A stretch of DNA of 56,926 bases from Gallionella sp. (GCA_028689145.1 JAQTWT010000013.1:1-56926); one strand, 5' to 3'. Positions 1 through 8,370 are shown, numbered from the stretch's first letter. Notes: generated from the letters alone by a model not told the origin. Numbers and translations are program-made.

Positions 1-126
1 CTCAACTCAATCCGGAAAGGAGGCCAAAAACAGAAAACTATCCACAACCTGAACCGTTAAGATATAAACTTAGGGTGGGTCAAAATTCAATGCAATTGCT
101 GGGTCAGATTTAAACGCAATTCAACA
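1..126. mobile_element. Terminal end of an IS21-like insertion sequence (body lies left of the window)
   Basis: Read on the minus strand from position 126 leftward, the DNA begins TGTTGAATTGC and then carries two spaced CTGACCCA/TTGACCCA motifs. The same tip and motif spacing appear at 56801 in the opposite orientation, next to what looks like an istA start. Beyond the first ~30 bases the two ends differ, so they are probably the two different ends of related IS copies, this one being the end after istB. No transposase codons can be recognised in bases 1-90. Family assignment is from the terminal pattern only. Confidence 0.55.
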
Positions 127-506
127 AAAAGGACAAAGAAAGTATCTCAGCTCGTTTCTTACTTCTGATTCTAATTAATAAGCAAATGTATGACGATGCC
201 GTTAATGCGTTTGACGAAATTGAGGATGACGTAACTTTGTTATGTGCAGTAAAGTCCGGAAATCTAGAGCCAGAGAATGGTAAGACAAAATACACGGAAA
301 TAAACGCACTTGTGACTAGTATGTGTGGTGGGTTAAACGCAATCCTTGGTAAGATGAAACAGCACCACCTTACATATCTTGGATAAGCAGTGATGATGTA
401 TATCAGAGGTGAAGGTGAATGCTGTGCGTGACAAGTATGGGGATTGTCGGCGTGCATTGGCAAGTGAGGGCGAGCCAATAATGTTAATAAACAATGCGTT
501 ATGCAA
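127..506. other. AT-rich accessory stretch between IS end and tRNA fragment
   Basis: This stretch is visibly more AT-rich than the rest of the window. It has no homologue I recognise and ends exactly where the tRNA-Lys fragment begins. It is probably the last few hundred bases of an integrated element whose other end lies outside the window. One small open frame (186-386) is listed separately. Confidence 0.4.
186..386 (+). CDS. Small hypothetical protein (66 aa)
   Basis: I do not recognise this protein. It is acidic at the N-terminus (an Asp/Glu-rich stretch near residues 10-16), has two Cys and no membrane segment or signal peptide. No convincing ribosome binding site precedes the ATG. It lies in the AT-rich accessory DNA between the IS end and the tRNA fragment, so it could be a cargo gene of the integrated element or a chance frame. 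The opposite strand carries a longer frame that is an artefact of the tRNA sequence. Confidence 0.25.
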   Translation: MYDDAVNAFDEIEDDVTLLCAVKSGNLEPENGKTKYTEINALVTSMCGGLNAILGKMKQHHLTYLG

Positions 507-552
507 ACTTTTAATCCGTTGGTCGCCAGTTCGAATCTGGCACGACCCACCA
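507..552 (+). pseudogene. tRNA-Lys(UUU) 3' fragment, probable attachment site (attR)
   Basis: The fragment starts at the anticodon loop (CTTTTAA, anticodon TTT at 510-512). It continues through the 3' anticodon strand, variable loop, an intact T arm (GCCAG/TTCGAAT/CTGGC), the 3' acceptor strand ACGACCC, discriminator A and encoded CCA at 550-552. The matching 5' half (acceptor GGGTCGT, D arm, 5' anticodon strand) is absent upstream, so this is not a functional tRNA. Tyrosine integrases often cross over at the anticodon loop and leave such a 3' duplicate at the far end of the element. The intact tRNA-Lys should lie beyond the left edge. Confidence 0.8.
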
Positions 553-560
553 ACATCAAG

Positions 561-587
561 AGCCTTGCAGCGATGCAGGGCTTTTTT
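561..587 (+). terminator. Rho-independent terminator behind the tRNA fragment
   Basis: A 9-bp stem (561-569 with 574-582, one G-T wobble) with a GCGA loop is followed by a run of six T. It sits 9 bases after the tRNA CCA and is most likely the original tRNA-Lys terminator, left with the displaced 3' half. Confidence 0.75.
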
Positions 588-671
588 ATTGCCGGATGCA
601 CGCGATTTTCGGCTGCAAAGCGGACGTAATTGCCGTTGTGGCAGGCTTTTTACAGTCTCGTTAAATCGCGG

Positions 672-700
672 TTGTGGAACGTATGGGCTTTTGTTAGAAT
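672..700 (+). promoter_or_regulatory. Sigma-70-type promoter of rpsU
   Basis: TTGTGG at 672-677 and TAGAAT at 695-700 are separated by exactly 17 bases, about 37 bases before the rpsU start. Spacing and hexamers fit a housekeeping promoter driving rpsU, yqeY and dnaG. Confidence 0.6.
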
Positions 701-736
701 CGCGCCCTCGATTTTTTGGTAGAAGGTAGTTTGTTT

Positions 737-949
737 ATGACAACTGTACGAGTTAAAGAAAATGAGCCGTTTGAAGTTGCAATGCGCCGCTTCAAGCGTT
801 CCGTGGAAAAGACCGGTCTGCTGACCGATCTGCGCGCCCGCGAGTTCTATGAAAAGCCTACCGCAGAACGCAAGCGCAAGCTGGCCGCCGCAGTGAAGCG
901 TCATTACAAGCGCCTGCGCAGTCAGGTTCTCCCGCCAAAGTTGTATTGA
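737..949 (+). CDS. rpsU: 30S ribosomal protein S21
   Basis: S21 is a small basic protein of the 30S subunit that helps initiation near the anti-Shine-Dalgarno end of 16S rRNA. The 70-residue length and the typical Phe-Glu-x-Ala-x-Arg-Arg-Phe-Lys-Arg N-terminal helix identify it directly, and the C-terminal half is rich in Lys and Arg. The ATG at 737 follows AGAAGG at 721-726. An earlier in-frame GTG would only add a non-conserved tail. It is the first gene of the classical macromolecular synthesis operon, with yqeY and dnaG downstream and a good promoter at 672-700. Confidence 0.97.
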   Translation: MTTVRVKENEPFEVAMRRFKRSVEKTGLLTDLRAREFYEKPTAERKRKLAAAVKRHYKRLRSQVLPPKLY

Positions 950-1003
950 TCCGTATTGACTGATTCGCTGTGTCCGTCCCGGATGCGGCGATTGGTTCAG
1001 AAT

Positions 1004-1450
1004 ATGAGTCTTAAGCAGCAAATCACTGAAGACATGAAAACCGCGATGCGCGCCAAGGATACGGCGCGCCTCGGGGCTATCCGCCTGTTGCTCGCCGCGA
1101 TGAAGCAGCGCGAGGTGGATGAGCGCATCGAATTGTCTGATGCGGACGTGGTCACCATCATCGAGAAGATGAACAAGCAGCGGCGCGATTCCATCAGCCA
1201 GTATGAAGCGGCCAGTCGTCAGGATCTGGCGGATGTCGAAAAGTTCGAGATGAGCGTGTTGGCCGCCTACATGCCGCAACAGCTTGATGAAGCCGAAGTC
1301 GCCGCCGCCGTGACCGAAGCGATTGCCGCGACCGGCGCAGCCGGCCCACAGGACATGGGCAAAGTGATGGGCATGCTCAAGGCCAAATTGGCCGGACGCG
1401 CCGACATGGGCAAAGTCTCAGCCCTGATCAAGGCGCAACTATCCAAGTAA
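1004..1450 (+). CDS. GatB/YqeY domain-containing protein
   Basis: This is a 148-residue stand-alone YqeY domain, the helical domain also found at the C-terminus of the GatB subunit of tRNA-dependent amidotransferase, where it contacts tRNA. The characteristic parts are an N-terminal MSLKQQI-type start, the Ala-Ile-Arg-Leu-Leu-Leu-Ala-Ala helix near residue 30, and a C-terminal Gly-Lys-Val-Met-Gly and Ala-Asp-Met-Gly-Lys-Val pair. The start at 1004 is chosen because upstream codons from 956 are not conserved in the family. It lies between rpsU and dnaG, as in many proteobacteria. Its exact cellular role is not settled. Confidence 0.9.
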   Translation: MSLKQQITEDMKTAMRAKDTARLGAIRLLLAAMKQREVDERIELSDADVVTIIEKMNKQRRDSISQYEAASRQDLADVEKFEMSVLAAYMPQQLDEAEVAAAVTEAIAATGAAGPQDMGKVMGMLKAKLAGRADMGKVSALIKAQLSK

Positions 1451-1452
1451 GC

Positions 1453-1489
1453 CGTAGGTTGGGTTAGCAGTTTTATCGCGTAACCCAAC
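1453..1489. repeat. GTAG-footed hairpin repeat (family B, single unit)
   Basis: The unit begins GTAGGTTGGGTTAG and closes TAACCCAAC, with TTTTA in the loop. Related copies are at 30713-30830 and 47808-47998. It lies between yqeY and dnaG. Confidence 0.7.
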
Positions 1490-1521
1490 AACAATACACA
1501 TCAAGCGGGAGCGGAGCCAGG

Positions 1522-3249
1522 GTGATTCCAAAAAGCTTCATTCAGGACCTGCTCAACCGCCTCGATATCGTCGATGTAGTCGAGCGCTATGTGCCGCTCA
1601 AAAAGGCCGGTGCGAATTACGTCGCCTGCTGCCCGTTCCACAACGAAAAATCCCCCTCCTTTACCGTCAGCCAGACCAAGCAGTTCTACCATTGCTTCGG
1701 TTGCGGCGCGCATGGCACCGCGATTGGCTTTGTCATGGAGCACGCCGGTCTTGGCTATGTCGAATCCATCGAAGAACTGGCGCGCAGCGTCGGTCTGGAT
1801 GTGCCGCACGAGCGTTCCGCAGCGGGAGATAACTTCCAAAAGAAAGTCGCGCCAGATTTGTACGAGGTGATGCAAACCGCCACGCGTTACTACCGCGAGC
1901 AACTAAAACAGTCGCAACGCGCGATCGACTATCTCAAAAATCGCGGACTGAGCGGCGAGATCGCCGCAAGATTCGGTATCGGTTATTCGCCGGACGGCTG
2001 GCAGAATCTGGCCGCTGCGTTTCCGGATTACCAGAGCGATACGCTGACCGAGACCGGGCTGGTGATTACCGGCGACGAGGGCAAGCGCTACGACCGCTTC
2101 CGCGACCGCATCATGTTCCCCATCGTCAACGTGCGCGGGCAGGTCATCGGCTTTGGCGGACGGGTGCTGGACAAGGGCGAACCGAAGTACCTCAATTCGC
2201 CTGAAACACCGCTGTTCGAGAAAGGCCGCGAGCTGTACGGCCTGTTCCAGGCGCAGAAAGCCATCCGCGCCGGGCAGCAAGTGCTGGTGGTGGAAGGTTA
2301 CATGGACGTGGTGGCGCTGGCGCAGCACGGTGTGGAGTATGCAGTGGCGACGCTGGGCACCGCGACCACGCCGTATCACGTGCAGAAACTGCTGCGCCTC
2401 ACCGAACACATCGTATTCTGTTTCGACGGCGACAAGGCCGGGCAGAAGGCGGCATGGCGCGCGCTGGAAAATGCGCTGCCCTACTTGCAGGACGGTAAGC
2501 GCATCAGCTTCCTGTTTCTGCCGGTGGAACACGACCCGGACAGTTTCATCCGAGAGTTCGGCAAGGATGAATTCGAGCAGCGCGTGCGCGAAGCGATGCC
2601 GTTGTCCGGCTACCTGCTGCGCGAAATCAGCGCGGAACTGAATCTGCGCACCCAGGAAGGGCGCAACCAGTTATTACAGCGCGCCAAACCGTTGCTGATG
2701 GCGATCACCGCACCGGCCACCGCATTGCTGCTGCGCAAGGAAGTCGCCGCGCTCTCCGGTGTCAGTCAGGAAGAGCTGGAGGCATTGTACGAGATCAAGC
2801 CGGTCGCACGCGCGGCGCGCAAGTCCTTCCAAAAAGTCGGGCGCGCGCCGCCCTCGGCAAACCGGCTGCTGCTGCAATGTCTGATCGCGCAGCCCGCGCT
2901 GGGCGCGCAAGTGTCCGAGTGGCATGGCGAGGGCAGCGATGCCGAGGCGGTTGCCGCAGTGTTGTTCATGCTGCGGGAGAACGACTTTGCCCTGAGCAGT
3001 CCGGCGCTCACTCAATCGTTTCAGGGCACGGCACACGAGAAGACCTTGGCCGCCGCCGAGGCGGATATGCTGAGTTGGGGTGAGAGCTTCGATGTAGCTG
3101 CCGAATTTGCCGGACTGTTGGGCAAACTCGAAGACGGCCAGCGCCGGGAGCAATTTCAGACTTTGCAAGAAGAGCGAGCAAAAGGCTCCGTCTCGAGCAT
3201 GACTGAAGCGGAGCGCAAACAGTATTTGCAACTGCTGCAACGCGGCTGA
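1522..3249 (+). CDS. dnaG: DNA primase
   Basis: DnaG synthesises RNA primers at the replication fork with DnaB helicase. Domains in order: the N-terminal CHC2-type zinc ribbon (CPFH near residue 38 and CFGC near 59), the RNA polymerase core, the TOPRIM fold (VVEGYMD near 255 with the catalytic Glu, and FDGDKAG near 301 with the metal-binding Asp residues), and a C-terminal helical DnaB-interaction region. At 575 residues it is close to the usual ~580. Translation starts at a GTG (1522) preceded by GGAGCGGAG. It is the third gene of rpsU-yqeY-dnaG. rpoD, the usual next gene, is missing here and a toxin-antitoxin pair follows instead. Confidence 0.96.
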   Translation: MIPKSFIQDLLNRLDIVDVVERYVPLKKAGANYVACCPFHNEKSPSFTVSQTKQFYHCFGCGAHGTAIGFVMEHAGLGYVESIEELARSVGLDVPHERSAAGDNFQKKVAPDLYEVMQTATRYYREQLKQSQRAIDYLKNRGLSGEIAARFGIGYSPDGWQNLAAAFPDYQSDTLTETGLVITGDEGKRYDRFRDRIMFPIVNVRGQVIGFGGRVLDKGEPKYLNSPETPLFEKGRELYGLFQAQKAIRAGQQVLVVEGYMDVVALAQHGVEYAVATLGTATTPYHVQKLLRLTEHIVFCFDGDKAGQKAAWRALENALPYLQDGKRISFLFLPVEHDPDSFIREFGKDEFEQRVREAMPLSGYLLREISAELNLRTQEGRNQLLQRAKPLLMAITAPATALLLRKEVAALSGVSQEELEALYEIKPVARAARKSFQKVGRAPPSANRLLLQCLIAQPALGAQVSEWHGEGSDAEAVAAVLFMLRENDFALSSPALTQSFQGTAHEKTLAAAEADMLSWGESFDVAAEFAGLLGKLEDGQRREQFQTLQEERAKGSVSSMTEAERKQYLQLLQRG

Positions 3250-3271
3250 TTAGATTTTAATACGAAGCGGG

Positions 3272-3574
3272 TTACGGGTATTGGCGCGACTGGTGGAGTA
3301 CCGCAAGGACAATCACCTTCTTCGGAGTTAGACGGTAGGAGATAAAGTAGGGGTAGTGCGGGATCACAATTTCACGGGTTCCAGCGCGACGACCGAGGTG
3401 TCCTAGCATTGGGAAGGCACGCAGGTTTTGTGCGACATCCAAAATCTCACTTGTTACCTTTTTCGCGGCTAGCGGATTTTCGGCAGCAATATGATCTTCG
3501 ATTTGCAGCACGTCCGCAGATGCCAGAATAGACCACTCAAGCTGCTTTTTTCTGCTTTCGCTCATGTCTCGCAT
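3272..3574 (-). CDS. ParE/RelE-superfamily toxin
   Basis: This ~100-residue protein has the ParE plan. An N-terminal helix pair carries a Ile-Glu-Asp-His-Ile-Ala-Ala-Glu-Asn motif, followed by the Leu-Gly-x-x-Gly-Arg-Arg-Ala-Gly-Thr-Arg-Glu turn, and a terminal beta strand ends in VLHQSRQYP. ParE members inhibit gyrase and RelE relatives cut mRNA; which applies cannot be told from sequence. A second ATG at 3565 is possible, and the GGAG upstream is too close to the first and far from the second. The gene overlaps the 3' end of its antitoxin gene by 29-38 bases, so translation is likely coupled and autoregulated. Confidence 0.85.
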   Translation of the reverse strand: MRDMSESRKKQLEWSILASADVLQIEDHIAAENPLAAKKVTSEILDVAQNLRAFPMLGHLGRRAGTREIVIPHYPYFISYRLTPKKVIVLAVLHQSRQYP

Positions 3575-3785
3575 GCTCCAGTGTTTTCAGGAATTCATCA
3601 TGCGAAATAACCCTTCCGGCTTTTGCGTCCGCTAGACCGGCATCTATCTGCTTAAGCGCCCATTCTTCGTATTCAAGCTTCTCGGCGATGGCTTGCTTGA
3701 CGATGGATTCAGGTGAGCGCCGTGAAGCGGTGGAGATTTTTTCAAGCCGTTTGAGTATGGCAGGGGGGAGAGTGATCGAGTTCAT
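3537..3785 (-). CDS. ParD/CopG-type ribbon-helix-helix antitoxin
   Basis: The 82-residue protein begins with the ribbon-helix-helix signature (Met-Asn-Ser-Ile-Thr-Leu-Pro-Pro, then Leu-Glu-Lys-Ile-Ser, Arg-Ser-Pro-Glu-Ser-Ile-Val-Lys-Gln-Ala-Ile). A charged C-terminal tail follows that would wrap the toxin. The ATG at 3785 is preferred because GAGGA lies five to six bases upstream; an ATG four codons earlier is in frame. It is the first gene of a two-gene operon with the ParE-like toxin. The predicted role is neutralising the toxin and repressing the shared promoter. The module lies between dnaG and uvrD. Confidence 0.85.
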   Translation of the reverse strand: MNSITLPPAILKRLEKISTASRRSPESIVKQAIAEKLEYEEWALKQIDAGLADAKAGRVISHDEFLKTLEHARHERKQKKAA

Positions 3786-3880
3786 GGCATTCCTCATCGG
3801 TGCGTGTTGGGGCGATTGTACGCCAAAGGAAACTGTGAGGGAATTTCAGGATTCTCGCGCCGCTGTGGGATAATTCACCC

Positions 3881-6049
3881 ATGAATTCATCCCTGCTTTC
3901 CGGTCTTAATCCCGAACAACGCCAAGCCGTCACCCTGCCGCACCAGTCCGCGCTGATTCTCGCCGGGGCGGGCAGCGGCAAGACGCGCGTGCTGACCACG
4001 CGCATCGCTTATCTGATCAGCAGCGGGGCGGTCAGCCCGCACGGCATCCTCGCGGTGACGTTTACCAATAAGGCGGCGAAGGAGATGGTGACACGCCTGA
4101 CGGCGATGCTGCCGATCAACACGCGCGGCATGTGGATCGGCACGTTCCACGGGTTGTGCAACCGCATGCTGCGCGCGCATTTCCGCGAAGCGAATCTGCC
4201 GCAGACCTTCCAGATTCTCGATTCCGGCGACCAGTTGTCCGCGATCAAGCGGCTGATGAAGGCGATGAACGTGGACGACGAAAAGTTTCCGCCGCGCGAG
4301 GTACAGAGCTTCATCAGCGGCAGCAAAGAGCAGGGGTTGCGGGCGAGCGAGGTGGAAGCCTACGATCCGTACACGCGGCGCAAGGTGGAAATATTCGCCG
4401 AGTACGACGCGCAGTGCCAGCGCGAGGGCGTGGTGGATTTTTCCGAGTTGCTGCTGCGCTGCTATGAGCTGCTGTCGCGCAACGCGGCATTGCGCGAGCA
4501 TTATCAGGAGCGCTTCAAGCACATTCTGGTGGACGAGTTTCAGGACACCAACAAGCTGCAATACCAGTGGCTAAAATTGCTGGCGGGCAACAACAACGCC
4601 TTATTTGCGGTGGGCGATGACGACCAGTCTATCTACGCGTTTCGCGGCGCGAACGTCGGCAACATGCAGGAGCTGACGCGCGATTTTCATGTGCAGAATG
4701 TCATTAAGCTGGAGCAGAACTACCGCTCGCACGGCAACATCCTCGATGCGGCCAACGCGCTGATCAGCAACAACCGCAACCGTCTCGGCAAGAACCTGTG
4801 GACTTCGGAAAGCGGCGGCGAGCAACTGCGCGTGTACGAGGCGGAGACGGATGTGGACGAAGCTAAATTCATCGTCGAGGAGATCCAGCAGCTCAAACGC
4901 GACGGTGTGAACCTCACCGAAATGGCGCTGCTGTACCGTTCCAACGCGCAGTCGCGTGTGCTGGAACATGCGCTGGTGTCGGCGGGATTGTCGTACCGCG
5001 TGTACGGCGGGCTGCGCTTTTTCGAGCGGCAGGAGATCAAACACGCGCTGGCCTACCTGCGCCTGATGGAGAACACCGACGACGACAACGCGCTGCTGCG
5101 CATTATCAACTTCCCGACGCGCGGCATCGGCACGCGCAGCATCGAGCAGTTGCAGGAAGCGGCCAAGATGAATTCGACCACGCTGTTTGATGCGGCGGCG
5201 CGCGCGGGCGGCAAGGTCTCGGCGTTTGTAGGGCTGATCGAATCGCTGCGCAGCGCGACGCGCGAGTTGCCGCTCCCTGAAATTATGGATCATGTGCTGG
5301 ATCACAGCGGGCTGATTGCCCATTACCAGAACGAGACCGGTGCGAAGAAACGCGAGTCCGAGGAGCGGCTGGAGAATCTGAACGAGCTGGTCAACGCGGC
5401 AACAATGTTCGTGCATGAAGCCGAGGACGACAGTCTGACCGCCTTTCTTACCCACGCTTCGCTGGAAGCGGGCGAGCATCAGGCGGGCGACAGCGAGGAC
5501 GCGCTGCACCTGATGACGGTGCATTCCGCCAAAGGACTGGAGTTTCATACCGTGTTCATTACCGGGCTGGAGGAGGGTTTGTTTCCGCACCAGAACAGCC
5601 AGCGCGAGGACGGCGGGCTGGATGAGGAACGCCGCCTGATGTATGTCGCGCTCACCCGCGCGCGGCGCAGGCTGTATCTGAGTTTTGCGCAACGCCGTAT
5701 GTTGCACGGGCAGGTGAGTTACGGCATGGTATCGAGCTTTTTGCGCGAGTTGCCGGAGGGATTGCTGCACTGGATCACGCCGCGCTTCAGCGCGCGCAAG
5801 ACGTTCGATACCAGCAGTTTCGAGACCAACAGTTACGTCAATGCATTTGCGTCCGGCGCACCGGAAAAAACGCAGCCGTTACCGCATGCGGTGTGGCGCA
5901 TCGGCCAGCGTGTGTTCCACCAGAAGTTCGGCGAAGGGGTTATTACCGGAATCGAGGGCAGCGGTGCGGATGCGCGCGTGCAGGTTAATTTCAAACGCGC
6001 CGGAAGCAAATGGCTGGCGCTGGAATACGCGAAACTGACGGCGGTCTAG
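3881..6049 (+). CDS. uvrD: DNA helicase II (UvrD)
   Basis: UvrD is the superfamily 1A 3'-5' helicase of nucleotide-excision and mismatch repair. Visible motifs are Walker A AGAGSGKT (residues 28-35), VTFTNKAAKEM (motif Ia), VDEFQDTN near 217 (Walker B), GDDDQSIYAFRGA (motif III), QNYRSHGNI (motif IV), MTVHSAKGLEF (motif V) and VALTRARRRL (motif VI). The last ~50 residues (GQRVFHQKFGEGVI onward) form the Tudor-like RNA-polymerase-binding domain typical of UvrD and PcrA. Length is 722 residues. The stop shares a CTAG with the convergent membrane-protein gene (6046-6049). It is separated from the dnaG operon by the toxin-antitoxin pair on the other strand. Confidence 0.95.
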   Translation: MNSSLLSGLNPEQRQAVTLPHQSALILAGAGSGKTRVLTTRIAYLISSGAVSPHGILAVTFTNKAAKEMVTRLTAMLPINTRGMWIGTFHGLCNRMLRAHFREANLPQTFQILDSGDQLSAIKRLMKAMNVDDEKFPPREVQSFISGSKEQGLRASEVEAYDPYTRRKVEIFAEYDAQCQREGVVDFSELLLRCYELLSRNAALREHYQERFKHILVDEFQDTNKLQYQWLKLLAGNNNALFAVGDDDQSIYAFRGANVGNMQELTRDFHVQNVIKLEQNYRSHGNILDAANALISNNRNRLGKNLWTSESGGEQLRVYEAETDVDEAKFIVEEIQQLKRDGVNLTEMALLYRSNAQSRVLEHALVSAGLSYRVYGGLRFFERQEIKHALAYLRLMENTDDDNALLRIINFPTRGIGTRSIEQLQEAAKMNSTTLFDAAARAGGKVSAFVGLIESLRSATRELPLPEIMDHVLDHSGLIAHYQNETGAKKRESEERLENLNELVNAATMFVHEAEDDSLTAFLTHASLEAGEHQAGDSEDALHLMTVHSAKGLEFHTVFITGLEEGLFPHQNSQREDGGLDEERRLMYVALTRARRRLYLSFAQRRMLHGQVSYGMVSSFLRELPEGLLHWITPRFSARKTFDTSSFETNSYVNAFASGAPEKTQPLPHAVWRIGQRVFHQKFGEGVITGIEGSGADARVQVNFKRAGSKWLALEYAKLTAV

Positions 6050-6540
6050 TGCATTTCGCCGGGCGGAAATGCGCTGGCGATCTTGTCCGGTACTTCACGT
6101 TTGCTCGCCTGACCCAACGCACCCGCTTCCATCATCGCCGTGACCATCACTGCAATCAGCGTCGGTATCAGCGCAATGCGCGTGAGTGCCGTGAACAGGA
6201 TGTGTTTCATGTTCGCTTCATGGGTTGTCAGGCTGAGCAGCCATGCGATCAGGATCAGCGATGCGGAAACCGCATAACCCAGCATTAGCCATTGACCATG
6301 TCTGAATGACAAGCGCCAGTGAGCATCGACAAACCTGACGGTGGACTTCTTGCCGCGCAGGTAGATGTAGCTTAGTAGTGCCAAAGAGCAGCACAGCGGG
6401 ATCAGTATGCTTATCATGCCGATATCCAGCACGATGAGCGCCGGTGTCATCAGTAAATCGAACAGGAATAATCCGGATATAAACAGGTTATGAGGCAGTT
6501 GCGCCTGTTTGATTTCTGCTTGACTCGCCTGAACTTGCAT
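6046..6540 (-). CDS. Conserved membrane protein, four predicted TM helices
   Basis: I do not recognise a named family. The 164-residue product has hydrophobic segments at about residues 23-44, 46-62, 85-107 and 115-137 and a short basic loop after the second. ATG 6540 is chosen because GGGGA lies five bases upstream; an in-frame TTG seven codons earlier (6561) lacks this. It is the last gene of a co-directional minus-strand run DUF2782, thrB, BPSS1780-type membrane protein, then this gene, which suggests co-transcription. Its stop overlaps that of uvrD on the opposite strand. Confidence 0.7.
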   Translation of the reverse strand: MQVQASQAEIKQAQLPHNLFISGLFLFDLLMTPALIVLDIGMISILIPLCCSLALLSYIYLRGKKSTVRFVDAHWRLSFRHGQWLMLGYAVSASLILIAWLLSLTTHEANMKHILFTALTRIALIPTLIAVMVTAMMEAGALGQASKREVPDKIASAFPPGEMH

Positions 6541-6651
6541 CCCGTTCCCCGTACTTGCCAAACGGAAGTTTGGCGACGGTTTTTATATTAGCACAATCTA
6601 ATGTTTCGTACTGACGGTTTGGAGCGGCAGGATGCGTCGTCGTCAAGCTGG

Positions 6652-7419
6652 TTATGGATGCGGCTGTTCGTTGTGATCTACTACTTCGGTTGCCGCGCTG
6701 TCTTCTTTCACCGGCGGAAAAATGTCGCAGTAGGCCGCATAGGTCGAAGCGAACATGATCGGCATCAGCACCAGCCAGCCGAGCATCATCGGGATACTCG
6801 CGAGTAGCGCCAGAGATATGAATATCGCGCCATACACCGACATCGGGCCGATGTTGTAAAGGAATGCGCGCAAGCTCAGTTTTAACGCCGCCATGGGTGT
6901 GGCGTTGTTGAAGAACACCAGCATCGGCGCGAATTGCATGGACATGACCAGCACGCTGAACAGTGTGATGCCGATCAGCACGGCAATGAACGCTCCCGAG
7001 ATGGCCTGCCCGATGACTTCCGGGTCTTCCACCGGCTGGCCGCTCATCAAAATGCCGACCAGCGTGTCTGCGCCGAGCATCAGCATCACGCCGAAAATCA
7101 TGAATTGCCCGACCAACGCGATGCCGCCCAGCGTGACCAGCTGCGCGGTGCGGTGCTGGAAACCGCTGAACAGATGCGCCAATTCCAGTTCTTCGCCCTG
7201 CTGCAGCGCGCGGCAACCGGCCATCAGGCCGACCAATACCGTCGGCAGCAGCAAACTGGCAAGCGGCTCGCCCACCACCGGCACGACGGATAATCCGATT
7301 ACTCCGACAAAGCAGATCACCAGTAACACGATCCACAGCAGCGGCGCTTTTATGAACAGCGCGTAGCCCTGTTTGGTCCATTGCCAGCCTTGGCTGGCTG
7401 CCAGATGTTGCGGTTCCAT
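6652..7419 (-). CDS. BPSS1780-family integral membrane protein
   Basis: The 255-residue protein starts with the characteristic ...AASQGWQWTKQGYALFIKAP segment of the BPSS1780 family of betaproteobacterial inner-membrane proteins (function unknown). About six hydrophobic segments follow, including two long ones around residues 28-50 and 175-225, and a charged C-terminal tail contains His and Glu residues. GGGAGG lies about five bases before the ATG. It lies 9 bases after thrB in the same direction. The thrB-BPSS1780 neighbourhood recurs in betaproteobacteria, but no functional link is evident. Confidence 0.8.
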   Translation of the reverse strand: MEPQHLAASQGWQWTKQGYALFIKAPLLWIVLLVICFVGVIGLSVVPVVGEPLASLLLPTVLVGLMAGCRALQQGEELELAHLFSGFQHRTAQLVTLGGIALVGQFMIFGVMLMLGADTLVGILMSGQPVEDPEVIGQAISGAFIAVLIGITLFSVLVMSMQFAPMLVFFNNATPMAALKLSLRAFLYNIGPMSVYGAIFISLALLASIPMMLGWLVLMPIMFASTYAAYCDIFPPVKEDSAATEVVDHNEQPHP

Positions 7420-7428
7420 ATTGCCTCC

Positions 7429-8370
7429 CTATAGCCAGACGGTATGCGCCGCCGCGATGTGATTTTTCAGTATTCGTTCGAAATGGCGTGGGTCATGCGC
7501 ATGGGTCAGTTCGCCGTCGCGCGGCTGGTGCATGTCGAACAAACGCGATAGCCAGAAACGCAATGCTGCCGCGCGCAGCATCAGCGGCCACGCGGCGTGT
7601 TCGCTTGCCAGCAGCGGGCGCTCCGCATGGTAGGCGCGCAGAAACGCCTGCGCGCGCGGTGCATCCAGCCTGTCGTCGGCATTCATGCACCAATCGTTGA
7701 TAGTGATTGCCACGTCATACAGCAGCGCGTCGCTGCACGCGAAATAAAAATCGATCAGGCCGCCGACGCGGTTTTCTTCGAGCAGCACATTGTCGCGGAA
7801 CAGGTCGGCGTGGATCACCCCTTGCGGCAGCGATGCCCAGTTTTGTCGCGCATGCAGCGCGATTTCGCTGTCCAGCAATGCCGCCAGTTCGGCATCCAGG
7901 AACGGGCGCACCAGCGGCGCGGTCGCCTCGCGCCATGCGCCGCTGCGCGGATTGGGCATGATCTGGCTGAAACTTTGCCCGGCGATATGCATCTGGCCGA
8001 GCATCGCGCCGATGGTGGTGCATTGCGCGATATCCGGTGTGCTGGTGGATTTGCCGTTCAGGCGGCTGACGATGCAGGCGGGCTTACCGTTGAGCTTGCC
8101 GAGGAACTGGTTGTGCCGGTTCGCCACCGGGCTGGGGCAGGGGATACCGTGGCGCGCCAAATGCGCCATCAGGTTCAGATAGAACGGTAATTCGTCGGCG
8201 CTAAGCTTCTCAAACAGCGTGAGCACGAAGCGGCCGTTGCCGGTGGTCACGAAATAATTGGTGTTCTCGATGCCGGAGGCGATGCCCTGCAATTCCAGCA
8301 ATTGTCCCAGCGAATAATCGCCCAGCCAGGCGCTGAGTTCCGCCTCGGAAACGGTTGTGTAAACAGACAT
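7429..8370 (-). CDS. thrB: Homoserine kinase (APH-fold, ThrB type II)
   Basis: Catalyses ATP-dependent phosphorylation of L-homoserine, the penultimate step of threonine synthesis. This is the aminoglycoside-phosphotransferase-fold enzyme of beta- and some gammaproteobacteria, not the GHMP ThrB of E. coli. Key features are the N-terminal GIASGIENTNYFV segment, the catalytic loop HADLFRDNVL (Asp base, Asn metal ligand) near residue 190, and the metal-binding GGLIDFYFACSD just after. Length of 313 residues is typical. The start lies immediately after the DUF2782 stop (3-base gap) with no separate Shine-Dalgarno sequence, implying coupled translation. Confidence 0.93.
   Translation of the reverse strand: MSVYTTVSEAELSAWLGDYSLGQLLELQGIASGIENTNYFVTTGNGRFVLTLFEKLSADELPFYLNLMAHLARHGIPCPSPVANRHNQFLGKLNGKPACIVSRLNGKSTSTPDIAQCTTIGAMLGQMHIAGQSFSQIMPNPRSGAWREATAPLVRPFLDAELAALLDSEIALHARQNWASLPQGVIHADLFRDNVLLEENRVGGLIDFYFACSDALLYDVAITINDWCMNADDRLDAPRAQAFLRAYHAERPLLASEHAAWPLMLRAAALRFWLSRLFDMHQPRDGELTHAHDPRHFERILKNHIAAAHTVWL

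Noticed and set aside
507..552. Functional tRNA-Lys gene
   Set aside because: The 5' acceptor strand, D arm and 5' anticodon strand are absent upstream; only the 3' part is present.
110..601. Minus-strand 163-codon frame containing GRARFELATNGLK
   Set aside because: This peptide is the well-known artefact of translating the reverse strand of a tRNA 3' end; it covers the tRNA-Lys fragment and its terminator.
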